64,000 nucleotides of DNA from Streptomyces echinatus (lineage in GTDB: Bacteria; Actinomycetota; Actinomycetes; Streptomycetales; Streptomycetaceae). Below, in pieces: positions 8,545-17,186 of this stretch. Within the stretch, counting starts at the first letter, position 1. Each line of letters opens with the position of its first letter. The stretch covers positions 434,001 through 498,000 of the forward strand of contig NZ_JACHJK010000003.1 in the NCBI RefSeq assembly GCF_014203595.1. The letters are read 5' to 3'. The position numbers and the translations under genes are program-made. The notes beneath the pieces were generated by a model. That model ran no database searches. It worked only from the letters and a program-made list of their open reading frames with translations, and was not told the DNA's origin.

Positions 8545-8582
8545 AAGCCCGACGCGACTCTTCCTGAGGATGCATCGGGCTT
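8545..8582. terminator. Hairpin between convergent genes
   Basis: AAGCCCGA (8545-8552) pairs with TCGGGCTT (8575-8582) over a 22-base loop, starting at the stop codon of the oxidoreductase gene. The region lies between converging genes (leftward gene stops at 8733). The long loop makes this a moderate candidate. The remaining bases to 8732 hold no gene I can support. Confidence 0.4.
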
Positions 8583-8732
8583 GCAACGGGCGCGTCTGGG
8601 GCCCTTGGAGGCCAGGCCCTGCCTACCGCCCGATGCCAACACCCGCCGCCAGCGGTTTGCCGACATCCTCCCGGCACAGCGCGGTCCACGACAGCCGCCA
8701 CGGCCCGACGTAACCCGCGCCGTCAAAGATCC

Positions 8733-9653
8733 CTAGAGCGAGTCGAGGCCGAGTTCGTGGTTCTTGATCGCTTCGCGGACGGCGCTCACGAAGCCGTTCC
8801 AGAAGTGGTCGGCGTAGGGGCTGCCGGGGCTCGGAACGCCGGCCGTCGTCCTGCGCTTGGCCGCGCCGGAGAAGTCACCGAACATCGCCTCGCGGAGCGC
8901 CGTGGACAGCTCCAGCTGGGCGCCGGCACCCGTGCGGGTGCGGTTGACGATGTTGGCCGGGTCGTCGCCGTTGATGGTGTCGCCGGTGCCCGCGAAGACC
9001 ACGCTCACGTTCCAGTCGATGGTGGTCGTGGGCGAGGTCAGCCCGTACTTCGTGAAGGCCGCCATCAGGTTGCGCTTGAGCCGCTCGTCCCGGCCGCCGA
9101 TGATGATCTTCTTCGCGGCCGTGTCGTCGAAGCCGTGCAGGGAGACGGCGTAGAGGTTGTTGGCGCAGACGGCGAGGGCGGCAGGGTCGTCGCAGTGCGT
9201 GGAGGTGACGTGCTGCGCGGACGAGTTGGCCAGGGCCTCGAACATCCAGTAGTCGCGCTGCGGCTCTCCCTGCACCGCCGCCGTCGCCGGGTCGGTGTTG
9301 ACGTCGAAGGGCGTGTATCCCGCGACGGCCAGGCACAGCTCGCTCGTGCCCGCCTCGATCCCGCCGCCGTGCGGCGCGATCACCGCCGTGCTGCTGACGG
9401 GGCTGCTCGTACTGCGGGCGTTGTCCGTGATCTGCGTCGGCGCACCGATGCGGAAGCGGCGCATCCAGTCGGTGCCCTCCTTGGCGGCGGTACGGGTGTA
9501 CAGCTCGGTGTTCGACCCGTACTGGTCGGCGGCCGCGGCCGGCGTGGCGCCACTGCCCATCACGGCGTTGAGGGTCGGCAGCGCGGCGGCGACGGCCGCG
9601 ACGGAGGTGAGGACGGTGCGTCTGCTGGTGTTGTTCATGGGGTGATCTTGCAT
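8733..9653 (-). CDS. Tat-exported poly-gamma-glutamate hydrolase-like protein
   Basis: A 306-residue protein with a twin-arginine signal (NTSRRTVLTSVAAVAAALP) followed by an A-A-A-A-D cleavage region. The mature part matches the phage PghP-like zinc hydrolase family: APHGGGIEAGTSEL is the zinc-binding signature, with a further histidine in LHGFDD and a conserved GGRDERLKRNLMAAF. Family members cleave gamma-linked polyglutamate, which suggests a role outside the cell in capsule or peptide degradation. The start at 9653 has GGGGAGG ten bases upstream; the internal ATG at 9638 has none. It is monocistronic. Confidence 0.85.
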   Translation of the reverse strand: MQDHPMNNTSRRTVLTSVAAVAAALPTLNAVMGSGATPAAAADQYGSNTELYTRTAAKEGTDWMRRFRIGAPTQITDNARSTSSPVSSTAVIAPHGGGIEAGTSELCLAVAGYTPFDVNTDPATAAVQGEPQRDYWMFEALANSSAQHVTSTHCDDPAALAVCANNLYAVSLHGFDDTAAKKIIIGGRDERLKRNLMAAFTKYGLTSPTTTIDWNVSVVFAGTGDTINGDDPANIVNRTRTGAGAQLELSTALREAMFGDFSGAAKRRTTAGVPSPGSPYADHFWNGFVSAVREAIKNHELGLDSL

Positions 9654-9845
9654 CACGATCCGACCTCCCCCTCCTTCGGGTCCCGTGAGCATGACAGCTT
9701 TGGGGGGCCATTCGTGAGCGTCGGGCCCAGGCCGTGGCAGCCGCGGCCCCTGGGCCGCGCCCGTCGTTGTCCAAGTGTCGGCACTGCCGTTGATCGACTC
9801 GCAAGGGCTGTCCCACCCGCACTCCGGCTGACAGACTCTTCGGCC

Positions 9846-10385
9846 ATGGCGGACAGCGGACTGTGGGTCGGCGTCCTCACCGCGCTCACCGCGCTCGGTG
9901 CCAGCTCCATCACCGCGCGCGCGGCCTCGCGTGCGGCACTGCTCCAGGCCCGGACGACGGCTCGGGCAGAAGCCCTTCGCGAGCAGCGGGACCGGCGCCG
10001 GTCCGCCTATCGGGAGCTCATGGGCTGTGCTCACTCCTTCTCGGCGGTCACGTGGCGGATCGACGAGGTCGACGCGGCCGACGACCGTGAGAGCAAGGAT
10101 CGGGTGCTTCGGCAGATGCACGAGCGCATCGGCCCGGCCATCGGTGACATGAACAGGGCGATGCACGAGGTCCGGCTGGACGGTCCTGCCGAGGTCTCCG
10201 CCGCGGCGGACCGTGTGCGGGACAAGGCGAGGCGCGTGCAAGCCACACTCAAGCCGCTCATCGGTGACGCCAGTCCCGAGCGGCGGGACGCGTACGACGC
10301 CGCCTTTCGGGATTTCCGGGATGCCTACATCGCGTTCATCGGCCTGGCGCGAGGAGCGCTGGAGGTCAAGGACGAGGACGGGTAG
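9846..10385 (+). CDS. Hypothetical protein with N-terminal membrane anchor
   Basis: A 179-residue protein starting MADSGLWVGVLTALTALGAS, one hydrophobic segment at about residues 5-27, then a long charged, helix-forming region rich in Arg, Glu and Ala (ALLQARTTARAEALREQRDR), probably coiled coil. The pattern matches many small uncharacterised streptomycete proteins with an inward-facing helical tail. The frame extends far upstream to 8757, but that part runs antisense to the hydrolase gene. No function is assigned. Confidence 0.65.
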   Translation: MADSGLWVGVLTALTALGASSITARAASRAALLQARTTARAEALREQRDRRRSAYRELMGCAHSFSAVTWRIDEVDAADDRESKDRVLRQMHERIGPAIGDMNRAMHEVRLDGPAEVSAAADRVRDKARRVQATLKPLIGDASPERRDAYDAAFRDFRDAYIAFIGLARGALEVKDEDG

Positions 10386-10578
10386 CCCGGTCTTCCAGGC
10401 GTGCGACCGGCGGTGTGCCGGCCGAGCAGCTGAACGTCCTTTCCGGTCAACGCCGTCGAGACGTCGGGCCCGGTGCCGCCATCGGGGCACTGACCTGTTC
10501 CCGGTCAGCGACCGCTGCCCCGCGGACCGTTGCGGTGAGCGGGCGGGTCGGGACCATCGGGTCACCGGGGGGGGACTC

Positions 10579-10956
10579 ATGGCCGACGAGGAGCAACGGG
10601 ATCAGGGCGAGGGAGACGTCGCGGGGCTCCCGGCCTCGGCCGCCGTCGCCGTCGCCGTTCGCCAGGCGCAAGAGCTGTGGCCCCACGTACAACAGGATCC
10701 GCAACCGGGCGCGTTGCCGTACGTGACCGTTCACCCATCAGGGCAACCCCGCGGCACGCTGATCCCTGCCGGCCCGGCACCCACGTTCAGCATCCGGCCG
10801 GGTGTCTCGCCCACCGCTGCCGGAGCCGCGTCAAAGCCGCTGACGGGGACGGCCGCGGTCGGCCGACCCTTCGGGCTCGCGACCGCTATGCCCAGGGCTC
10901 GCCGGTGGCGGGGTCGAGGCCTGCCTCCCAGCGGCGTTGCTGCTCGCGCCAGTTGA
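10579..10956 (+). CDS. Small hypothetical protein, uncertain
   Basis: A 125-residue frame beginning MADEEQRDQGEGDVAGLP, with Ala/Val- and Pro-rich sequence and fairly high GC at third positions for the first 95 codons. A G-rich run precedes the ATG. Its last 70 bases overlap the oppositely oriented SMI1/KNR4 gene, and the C-terminal part turns Arg-rich as expected for non-coding frame. It may be a short genuine gene or chance. Confidence 0.3.
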   Translation: MADEEQRDQGEGDVAGLPASAAVAVAVRQAQELWPHVQQDPQPGALPYVTVHPSGQPRGTLIPAGPAPTFSIRPGVSPTAAGAASKPLTGTAAVGRPFGLATAMPRARRWRGRGLPPSGVAARAS

Positions 10957-11491
10957 CGAAGGAGCGGTCCGCGGGAAGGACGACGCTGATCGTCTCCTCC
11001 TGGAATTCGTCGTCCGTGAGCAGCCTGCGCAGGAACTCCGCCATCCCGAAGGGGTGAATCTGGAAGGGAGGATCCGTGTGCCGCCCGCACACGAAGACGG
11101 GCCATCGGTCGGGATCGTCATCCGTGGTCAGCCAGCAGTAGATGTCCGCGCCGCTGGTGACGCCCCAGGCCAGGATGGAGTCGGGGGCCACGTCCAGCGC
11201 CGCTCTGCCACCGAGCATCTTCCAGGTGCCGCGGGCGTTCTCCGTCTCCTGCCGGAGGCCGGTCCCGTCCGCGTAGGCATCGGTCCGCGGGACCGGCAGC
11301 AGGATGCCGACCGCGTCACTGATCTGCCCTGCGCCGTACACCTCCATAAAGGCGATGTAGTCGGCGGGGAACCGGGTCCCCCAGATCGTGCCGACCTCGC
11401 TCCAGTCGATCCGCTCATCCACACCGTGCGTCGACGGCACGACCTTTTCGAGCGCCGCTATGCGCGCGTCCCCGCCCACTGTCACTCCCAC
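10886..11491 (-). CDS. SMI1/KNR4 (SUKH) family protein
   Basis: A 201-residue SUKH-superfamily protein. The hallmark N-terminal block is visible as IDWSEVGTIWGTRFPADYIAF followed by MEVYGAGQI, with ILLPVP after the second strand. The domain then continues through DSILAWGVTSGADIYCWLT. SUKH proteins often act as immunity proteins against polymorphic nuclease toxins or as solitary regulators in streptomycetes. No toxin gene is adjacent, so this is an orphan copy. The start may lie a few codons inside 11491. Confidence 0.82.
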   Translation of the reverse strand: MGVTVGGDARIAALEKVVPSTHGVDERIDWSEVGTIWGTRFPADYIAFMEVYGAGQISDAVGILLPVPRTDAYADGTGLRQETENARGTWKMLGGRAALDVAPDSILAWGVTSGADIYCWLTTDDDPDRWPVFVCGRHTDPPFQIHPFGMAEFLRRLLTDDEFQEETISVVLPADRSFVNWREQQRRWEAGLDPATGEPWA

Positions 11492-11647
11492 TCACGCATG
11501 TCCGAGAGCCACAACCTACGTGATCGTGCTCCCTGTGGGCGGCGCACGGCCGGCGCGGGCGGTTGCCGACGGCAAGGCCTCCGTGCACCGGGGACGGTCC
11601 GCAGGAGTCGTCCCCGTCGACCGGCCGCACCAGACGACCGCCCACGC

Positions 11648-11674
11648 CCTGGTGCCGGTCGAGCCGGCACCAGG
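11648..11674 (-). terminator. Strong terminator of the DUF7144-like gene
   Basis: CCTGGTGCCGG (11648-11658) and CCGGCACCAGG (11664-11674) form a perfect 11-bp stem with a 5-base loop, three bases after the stop codon of the leftward membrane protein gene. Confidence 0.8.
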
Positions 11675-11676
11675 CC

Positions 11677-12105
11677 TCAGTCGAACATGCTCGACACGGT
11701 CTCCGGCCGGACCACACACAGGGCCCAGATGATGAATCCGGAGAAGGCGATCAGCACGATCGACCAGAGCGGGTAGTACGGAAGGGAGAGGAAGTTGACG
11801 ATGATGATCAGCCCGGCGATGGCGATTCCCCCGACACGCGACCACATCGCGGCCCGGAAGAGGCCGAAGCTGATGGCCACGGCGATGACTCCGAGCACCA
11901 GGTGGATCCAGCCCCAGCCGGTCAGATCGAAGTGGAAGACGTAGTCGGGCGTGGACAGGAAGACGTCGTCCTTGGCGATGGCCATGATGCCGCGGAAGAT
12001 GCCGAGCAGGCCCGCGAGCATCAGCATGACGGCGCCGAACATCGTGAGCCCTGTGGCCCATTGGTCCTTGGCACTGGGCATGTGCGGGGTCTGTGCGGAG
12101 GTCAT
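11677..12105 (-). CDS. Four-helix membrane protein (DUF7144-like)
   Basis: A 142-residue integral membrane protein with four hydrophobic segments at about residues 18-40, 62-85, 88-108 and 112-133. LAGLLGIFRGIMAIAKDD and GWGWIHLVLGVIAVAISFGL are typical of the family I know from streptomycete annotation as DUF7144. Function is unknown. It lies 33 bases downstream of the SHOCT gene and probably forms one transcript with it, ending at the hairpin at 11648-11674. Confidence 0.85.
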   Translation of the reverse strand: MTSAQTPHMPSAKDQWATGLTMFGAVMLMLAGLLGIFRGIMAIAKDDVFLSTPDYVFHFDLTGWGWIHLVLGVIAVAISFGLFRAAMWSRVGGIAIAGLIIIVNFLSLPYYPLWSIVLIAFSGFIIWALCVVRPETVSSMFD

Positions 12106-12138
12106 CGTGCTACCTCGTTCCCATCCCGTGAGAAGTCG

Positions 12139-12636
12139 TCACCGCGCGGGGGTGGAGGGTGCGGATCCCGTGGGCGCGGAGGTGGAAGCGGTGGCACCCG
12201 TGCGTTCGGACGGTCCCTGGCCGGCCAGGACCAGTGCCTTCGCCCGGCCGAACTCCTCCTCCGTGATGTCACCTCGGGAGCGCATCTCGGCCAGCTTGGC
12301 CAGCTCGTCGGCCTTGCTGACGCCGGCGCCGCCCAGGGCGGTCTCGCGGATGTAGTCGTCGACGGCCCGCTGCTGGGCACGTGCCTGTTCCAGCTCACGA
12401 CGGCCCATGCCCTTGCCGCGGGCGATCAGGTAGACGAACACGCCCAGGAACGGCAGGACGCAGACGAAGATCGTCCAGCCGGCCTTCGCCCAGCCGCCCA
12501 GGTCGTCGTCCCGGAAGATGTCGACGATGACCCGGAAGAGCAGGATGAACCACATGATCCACAGGAACAGGACCAGCATGGACCAGAAGAAGCCCAGCAC
12601 CGGATAGTCATACGCGAGGTAGGTCTGCGCGCTCAT
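12139..12636 (-). CDS. SHOCT-domain membrane protein with PLDc_N-like N-terminus
   Basis: A 165-residue protein with two membrane helices (about residues 10-38 and 52-72) separated by FRDDDLGGWAKAGWTIFV, the pattern of the PLDc_N/short membrane domain. The C-terminal SHOCT motif is DELAKLAEMRSRGDITEEEF followed by GRAKA. SHOCT segments mediate oligomerisation or peptide contacts. The tail is Ser/Thr/Ala/Pro-rich and low complexity. The gene is upstream of the DUF7144-like gene in the same orientation. Proteins of this design are often stress-responsive, but no direct evidence of that is present here. Confidence 0.85.
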   Translation of the reverse strand: MSAQTYLAYDYPVLGFFWSMLVLFLWIMWFILLFRVIVDIFRDDDLGGWAKAGWTIFVCVLPFLGVFVYLIARGKGMGRRELEQARAQQRAVDDYIRETALGGAGVSKADELAKLAEMRSRGDITEEEFGRAKALVLAGQGPSERTGATASTSAPTGSAPSTPAR

Positions 12637-12717
12637 GAATCTTCCTCCGTTCCGGCTGTGAGCCCGGTAGTCGTTCTGGGCCCTCCTCAGGGTGCGCCGG
12701 GCACGGACCCGGCCACC

Positions 12718-12734
12718 TCACCCGAAGCGGGTGA
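12718..12734 (-). terminator. Short hairpin downstream of the HdeD-like gene
   Basis: TCACCCG (12718-12724), AAG loop, CGGGTGA (12728-12734): a perfect 7-bp stem about 115 bases past the stop of the leftward HdeD-like gene and upstream of the SHOCT gene. Confidence 0.45.
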
Positions 12735-12847
12735 ACAGGCTCCCCGGGTCGGGGGATCAGCCGCTGTCCGGTGCGGCCGGCGCACGAAGGTGCCGGAGAC
12801 CGCCGGTGTCGAGGACCGCCACCGCGGTCCCCGTTCCGCGCGGCGCC

Positions 12848-13510
12848 TCAGCGCGGGGTACCGGGCGCGTTCGAACCGGTGAGGCCCGATCGGCGGAGTC
12901 CGGCTCGCCAGGAGAAGGCGAGCCCGACCTCGGAGAGGCCGACCAGCACGAGCCACAGGCCCAGCAGCCGGGTCAGCGCCCGGGCCGATTCCGACGGCAG
13001 GGCGAGTACGACGACTGCCGCGAGGATGCCGATCACGGCGGTGCCGGCCATGAAGCCCCGGTGCGGCAGGCCCCGTGCCGCGAGGGCCGTGTAGAGGGTG
13101 AGGATGCCGGAGGCCAGCCAGACGATGCCCACGATGACGGACAGGGCGGTGATGGTCTGCAGCGGGTTGCGCAGGCACAGCACACCGGCCAGTACGTACA
13201 GCACCGCGGAGAGCAGCAGCGGCAGCCGCTCCCCGTGGCTTTCCCTGCCGAAGACCGCGACGAACCGGAACGCCCCTGTCACCAGCAGGTACAGGCCGAT
13301 GAGGACGGCCAGTACGTGCAGCGTCTCGCCCGGCCAGACGAGGACGAGGACGCCCACCACGAGGGTGGTCACGGCCGACGCGAGGATCCAGGTCCAGGAA
13401 CGGCCGAGCTTCGTCAGCAGCTCCGGCGGTTCAGTGGTCGTCGTGTGAGGGGCCCCGCCGGGAACCTGCTCCGCTCCGGTGTAGGGCCCGTGACCACGAG
13501 ACTCGGTCAT
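12848..13510 (-). CDS. HdeD/DUF308-family membrane protein
   Basis: A 220-residue protein with six predicted membrane helices in paired repeats, for example WILASAVTTLVVGVLVLVWP and VLAVLIGLYLLVTGAFR, matching the HdeD/DUF308 family. The enterobacterial HdeD is linked to acid resistance. In actinobacteria the role is unproven, though copies are often near stress-regulated genes, as with the SHOCT gene here. It starts with ATG at 13510, preceded by a GAGG-type site. Confidence 0.85.
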   Translation of the reverse strand: MTESRGHGPYTGAEQVPGGAPHTTTTEPPELLTKLGRSWTWILASAVTTLVVGVLVLVWPGETLHVLAVLIGLYLLVTGAFRFVAVFGRESHGERLPLLLSAVLYVLAGVLCLRNPLQTITALSVIVGIVWLASGILTLYTALAARGLPHRGFMAGTAVIGILAAVVVLALPSESARALTRLLGLWLVLVGLSEVGLAFSWRAGLRRSGLTGSNAPGTPR

Positions 13511-13834
13511 GGCTCCTCCTCGCGTGGTGGAAGGGTCCGCATCGGACGGCCGGCGGGGCCGTGTGGGGGGACCTCACCGCACCAGCCTCCGCCGGCCCGT
13601 CGCCGCCCGCGTCACCCTGGGCGGGTGATCCGGGCGCCGGGAGGACTCCGGGCGCGGAAGGACTCCGGGTGCGGAAGGACTCCGGGTGCGGAAGGACTCC
13701 GGGCGTCCGGAAGGACGATGAGGCGGGCACCGGGGGGCCGGACGGCAGACCGGTCCCGGGCGACGGCAGCGGGTCCGACATCCGCACCCGGCATCCCGCA
13801 TCCCGCGTCCGGCATCCGGCGTCCGGCATCCGCG
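13511..13834. repeat. Intergenic minisatellite region
   Basis: No gene is supported here. From 13642 to 13711 four tandem copies of a 17-bp unit (AGGACTCCGGGTGCGGA, last copy 19 bp) are nearly identical. From 13791 to 13834 a second array has units of 7-9 bases of the type GCATCCCGC/GTCCGGCATCC, ending at the stop of the next leftward gene. Both arrays are GC-rich and may fold. They could result from replication slippage; no CRISPR-like spacing exists. Confidence 0.8.
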
Positions 13835-14032
13835 TCATTCCGGCATCTGGCGCATTTCGAGTACGTGCAGGCCCAGCGACTGGCAGCGGGCGAGCAGCCC
13901 GTACAGCTGCGCCTCGTCGACGACCGGTCCGAACAGCAGGGTCTGGCCGGACATGATCACATGGTCGAGTTCAGGGAACGCCTTGGCCAGCGTCTCTGTC
14001 ATCTGTCCGTCGACGCGAATCTCATAGCGCAT
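13835..14032 (-). CDS. Small conserved hypothetical protein
   Basis: A 65-residue protein starting MRYEIRVDGQMTETLAKAFP. The start at 14032 follows GGGGGAG by eight bases and is preferred over the upstream in-frame ATG at 14071. The content (beta-alpha-beta-like, with GLLARCQSLGLHVLEMRQM near the end) resembles short conserved streptomycete proteins of unknown function, possibly with a ferredoxin-like or ACT-like fold. No catalytic motif is seen. Confidence 0.7.
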   Translation of the reverse strand: MRYEIRVDGQMTETLAKAFPELDHVIMSGQTLLFGPVVDEAQLYGLLARCQSLGLHVLEMRQMPE

Positions 14033-14201
14033 GAGGTGCTCTCCCCCACGTGCCTCGAAAGGGCGTGCCACTCCCCGTCGGTGCGATCCTGGGCCCTGCG
14101 CCCCCGCATGGCTTCACCCCCTGGAGGGGATACCGTCGGCGGGCCGGCACCGGGACACGGCAGGCCTGGGTGATCCGGCAGGATCGCCTTCCCGTCCACG
14201 G

Positions 14202-16895
14202 TCACAGCAGCCCGAGCTCGCGGGCGCGCCGCACCGCGTCCTGGCGCCGGTTCACGGCCAGTTTCCGGTAGGCGCTCTTGATGTGCGTCTTCACCGTGTT
14301 GACCGACACGTACAGGTCCGCGGCGATCTCCTCGGTCGACATCATCTCGGCCAGTCGTCGCAGCACGTCCCGTTCGCGTCCGCTGAGTTCCTGCACCACC
14401 GGTAGTGGCGGCCGCTCCTGGACCGGCTCCGGGTGGCCGGGTGACGGCGGTCCGGGTACGAGCCACCCCTCGGCCAGTCCGCGCAGCGGCACCGTGCGCA
14501 GCAGCGCCCGCAGCCACGGTCCGGCTTCGAGGAAGGGGCTCCGCAGTCGCTCGCGCCGGGCTTCCTCGAGCGCCCGGGCCACGAGCCTGCGCTGAGTGGC
14601 GACGTCCCCCACTTCGCCCGCCACCTGCGCCCGGGCCAGTGCGGTCCGTACGGTGATCGCGGGGCCGGCGTGACCCTGTGGCCGCACCCGCTCCAGCAGT
14701 TCGATCGCGGCGCCGGTCCTGCCCACGGCCAGCTCCGCCCGCACGGCCCCCACCAGGCACACCGGCTCGCCCTCGGGTTCTTCTGCCAGGAGTTTCACGG
14801 CCATCTCCGGGCGGCCGTCGGCGAGGTGCGCGGCGGCGGCCACCGCTGTCGTGTGCGCCGCGGCCCACGGAGACGTGACGTCGGCGCCGGCGGCCCGGTC
14901 CGCCGCCTCCAGGGCGGCCCGTGTGTCGCCCCGGGCCAGCAGGACGCGCCCGGTGACCAGGGCATGGACGGCCCGCGCGAGCGGGTCCGGCAGGGGGTGA
15001 CGCGCGTCCGCCGCGGCGTCGAGGTGTGCCTCGGCCCGGTCCAGCTCGTTACGGTCGACGGCCACTGCCGCGAGGACCAGTGAGGCCAGCCCCGGACCGG
15101 GTGCCGCGGGCGGGCCGCAGCGGCCGGCCGCGGCGGCCACGGCCGATGCCTTGCGCTCGGCTCTTGCCGCCCAGCCGTTCAGGTAGTCGATCAGGGCCAG
15201 GTGGCCCAGGCACTCCTCGCGCAGGTGTGCCGTCGGTGCCGTCCGGCCGGAGTCGGCCACCGTGGTCAGGGCCGCTCGCGCGTCCTGGAATCGGCCCGCC
15301 CACAAGCGCGCGGACCCGAGGTGCGTGACCAGGAGCGCCATCAGCTCGGGATGCTCTTCCAGGCGCCGGCCGGGCACCTCGCTGCTCAGCCTCTCGGCGG
15401 TCCGGGCGGCTGCCTCCGCCCGTCCCGGGGAACCGGTCAGCCGTGCCGCCGTGACTTCCAGGAGGGCACAGCTCAGCCGGGCCGCGGCCAGGCCGGGTCC
15501 GTCGTCCTCGGATGATCCGCTCTGCCGGGTCAGAGCCCGTTCGGCCCGTTTCAGGCGGCCGAGGCCGCGCTCTACGTCGCACTGGGCCAGATGCCGGGCC
15601 GCGCGGACGAGGTCGGTGGCGGGGGTCGTGGGCTCGGGGCCCATGCGGGAGAACAGCTCGGACAGCGCGTCGGTGCGGAGGCCGGTGAAGATCTCTCCGA
15701 TGGCGAGGTCGTCCACGAGGGCGTCGGCGGCGGACTCCCAGTCGTCCGCGGCGGCCGCGTGGCCGAGCGTCTCGTCGAGGGATCCTGAGCGTCGTAGCCA
15801 GTGCGCCGCCCGGCGGTGGAGTTCGGGTTCCAGACGGGGGCGGCACACCCTCAGGTGGGCCCGCAGGATCTCCGCGAACAGCGGGTGGAACCGGAACCAG
15901 CCGTGCCCGAGGTACTCGACGAACGCGTTCTCGCGGTGCAGTCCGGTCAGGATGAGTCCGGCGTCGGTTCGCCCGGTGAGGGCGTCGGCCAGTTCCGGAC
16001 TGAACCGTTCCAGGATGCTGAGCCGCAGCAGCAGATCCTGCGTCTGGGGAGGTTGCCGCTTGAGCACCTCGGCGAGCAGGTAGTCGGCGATCGTGGTGCG
16101 GTCGGCCTCGAATCCCTTCAGGTAGGTCCGCGGATCGCCCTCTCCGCGCGCGGCCAGGGCGCACAGCCGGAGTCCGGCCGCCCAGCCCTGCGTGCGATTC
16201 ACCAGCGCACCGATGTCGTCGTCCGGCAGGCGCAGTCCGTGCAGCGTCAGGAGATCGGCCGCTTCGCGGGGGGTGAAGGCCAGCTCGGCGTTCTTGATCT
16301 CGGTGATCGCGTCGGCCGCCCGGTAGCGGTGCAGCGGCAGCAGCGGCTCGGTGCGCGTGACGAGGATCAGGCGCATGCCGCGGCCCGCCTGTTGCAGTAC
16401 GAAATCCAGTTGGTCCGCGATCTCCGGGTCGGTCGCCTGGTCGTAGTCGTCGATCGCCACGACGACGGGTGCGTCCCTGGCGCTCAGCTCGCCGGCGAGC
16501 CGCGTGAGCAGCGCGTCGTCCACGTGACCGGGTTCGGCCGGGGTGCCGATGTCACCGGACAGGGTCACGTCGGCCAGGCGCAGGGCCTGGAGGAGGTACG
16601 CCCAGAAGGTTCCGCATCCTTTGCCCGCCAGCCGTGCGGTGAGCCAGGCGACCCGTCTGTCGCGTGCCGCGGCCCAGTCGGCGACCAGCAGCGTCTTGCC
16701 CGCCCCCGCGGCTCCGTCGACCACGGTCAGCGGGGTCAGCAGGGCCTCGTCGAGGTGCTCGTCCAGTCTCTCGCGGCGCAGGAAGGTCGCGGGGCGCGCC
16801 GGTATGACGAACTGGGTCCGCAGGAGCGGGTTCCCCCGGGGGTCCGCATGCGGGGTGGCCGGCTCCGGTCCGTTCTCGTCCAGCACGGCCATCAT
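14202..16895 (-). CDS. MalT-type large LuxR-family ATP-binding regulator
   Basis: An approximately 897-residue STAND-type regulator. Near the N-terminus a Walker A motif (VDGAAGAGKT) and a Walker B-like VVVAIDDYD define the NTPase. A winged region (AELAFTPREAADLLTLHGLR) and helical TPR-like repeats follow. The C-terminus is a LuxR helix-turn-helix, LSGRERDVLRRLAEMMSTEE followed by IAADLYVSVNTVKTHI. Such proteins act as ligand- and ATP-gated transcription activators. The start is uncertain: ATGs at 16895 and 16892, a GTG at 16901 and a longer frame to 16997 exist, none with a convincing ribosome site. It is not in an obvious operon. Confidence 0.88.
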   Translation of the reverse strand: MMAVLDENGPEPATPHADPRGNPLLRTQFVIPARPATFLRRERLDEHLDEALLTPLTVVDGAAGAGKTLLVADWAAARDRRVAWLTARLAGKGCGTFWAYLLQALRLADVTLSGDIGTPAEPGHVDDALLTRLAGELSARDAPVVVAIDDYDQATDPEIADQLDFVLQQAGRGMRLILVTRTEPLLPLHRYRAADAITEIKNAELAFTPREAADLLTLHGLRLPDDDIGALVNRTQGWAAGLRLCALAARGEGDPRTYLKGFEADRTTIADYLLAEVLKRQPPQTQDLLLRLSILERFSPELADALTGRTDAGLILTGLHRENAFVEYLGHGWFRFHPLFAEILRAHLRVCRPRLEPELHRRAAHWLRRSGSLDETLGHAAAADDWESAADALVDDLAIGEIFTGLRTDALSELFSRMGPEPTTPATDLVRAARHLAQCDVERGLGRLKRAERALTRQSGSSEDDGPGLAAARLSCALLEVTAARLTGSPGRAEAAARTAERLSSEVPGRRLEEHPELMALLVTHLGSARLWAGRFQDARAALTTVADSGRTAPTAHLREECLGHLALIDYLNGWAARAERKASAVAAAAGRCGPPAAPGPGLASLVLAAVAVDRNELDRAEAHLDAAADARHPLPDPLARAVHALVTGRVLLARGDTRAALEAADRAAGADVTSPWAAAHTTAVAAAAHLADGRPEMAVKLLAEEPEGEPVCLVGAVRAELAVGRTGAAIELLERVRPQGHAGPAITVRTALARAQVAGEVGDVATQRRLVARALEEARRERLRSPFLEAGPWLRALLRTVPLRGLAEGWLVPGPPSPGHPEPVQERPPLPVVQELSGRERDVLRRLAEMMSTEEIAADLYVSVNTVKTHIKSAYRKLAVNRRQDAVRRARELGLL

Positions 16896-17016
16896 GTTCA
16901 CCGCCACTGATCTCGTCAGGTCCCGAGCATCGCTTCTCCCGCCCCGTTCATAGCGTTCCCCGTCGCGACGACGGATCACAGGGGCCGTTCGTCCCATTCG
17001 TCCCAGTGGTAGCGCG

Positions 17017-17185
17017 CCCGGGACGCCGGGAGGTACCGGAGAGCTGCCGGACCGGAGCGCTTCGGGGGCGGACCCGGGACGCCGGGCGGCGCCCGGGAGC
17101 TGTCGGACCGGGGTGCTTCAGGGGCGCACCCGAAACGCCGGGCGGCGCCCCGGGAACTGTCGGACCGGGGCGCTTCGGGAGCCGG
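17017..17185. repeat. Three tandem 56-bp repeats with embedded hairpins
   Basis: Units at 17017-17072, 17073-17128 and 17129-17185 share CCCGGGACGCCGGG, GAGCTGTCGGACCGG and GCTTC elements with few differences. Units 2 and 3 contain short inverted repeats (CCGGGC, GGC, GCCCGG). The array begins just past the stop of the leftward ABC ATPase gene, so it may act as a repeated terminator. Confidence 0.8.
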
Positions 17186-17186
17186 G

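Noticed and set aside
8757..9845. Upstream extension of the small membrane-anchored protein to 542 codons.
   Set aside because: The extra part is antisense to the well-supported polyglutamate hydrolase gene, and an ATG with a hydrophobic anchor exists at 9846.
10886..11491. Toxin-immunity pair with the SMI1/KNR4 gene.
   Set aside because: No toxin gene with secretion or nuclease motif is adjacent on either side.
13642..13711. Possible CRISPR or direct-repeat attachment site.
   Set aside because: The 17-bp units are directly adjacent without spacers, and no integrase is nearby.
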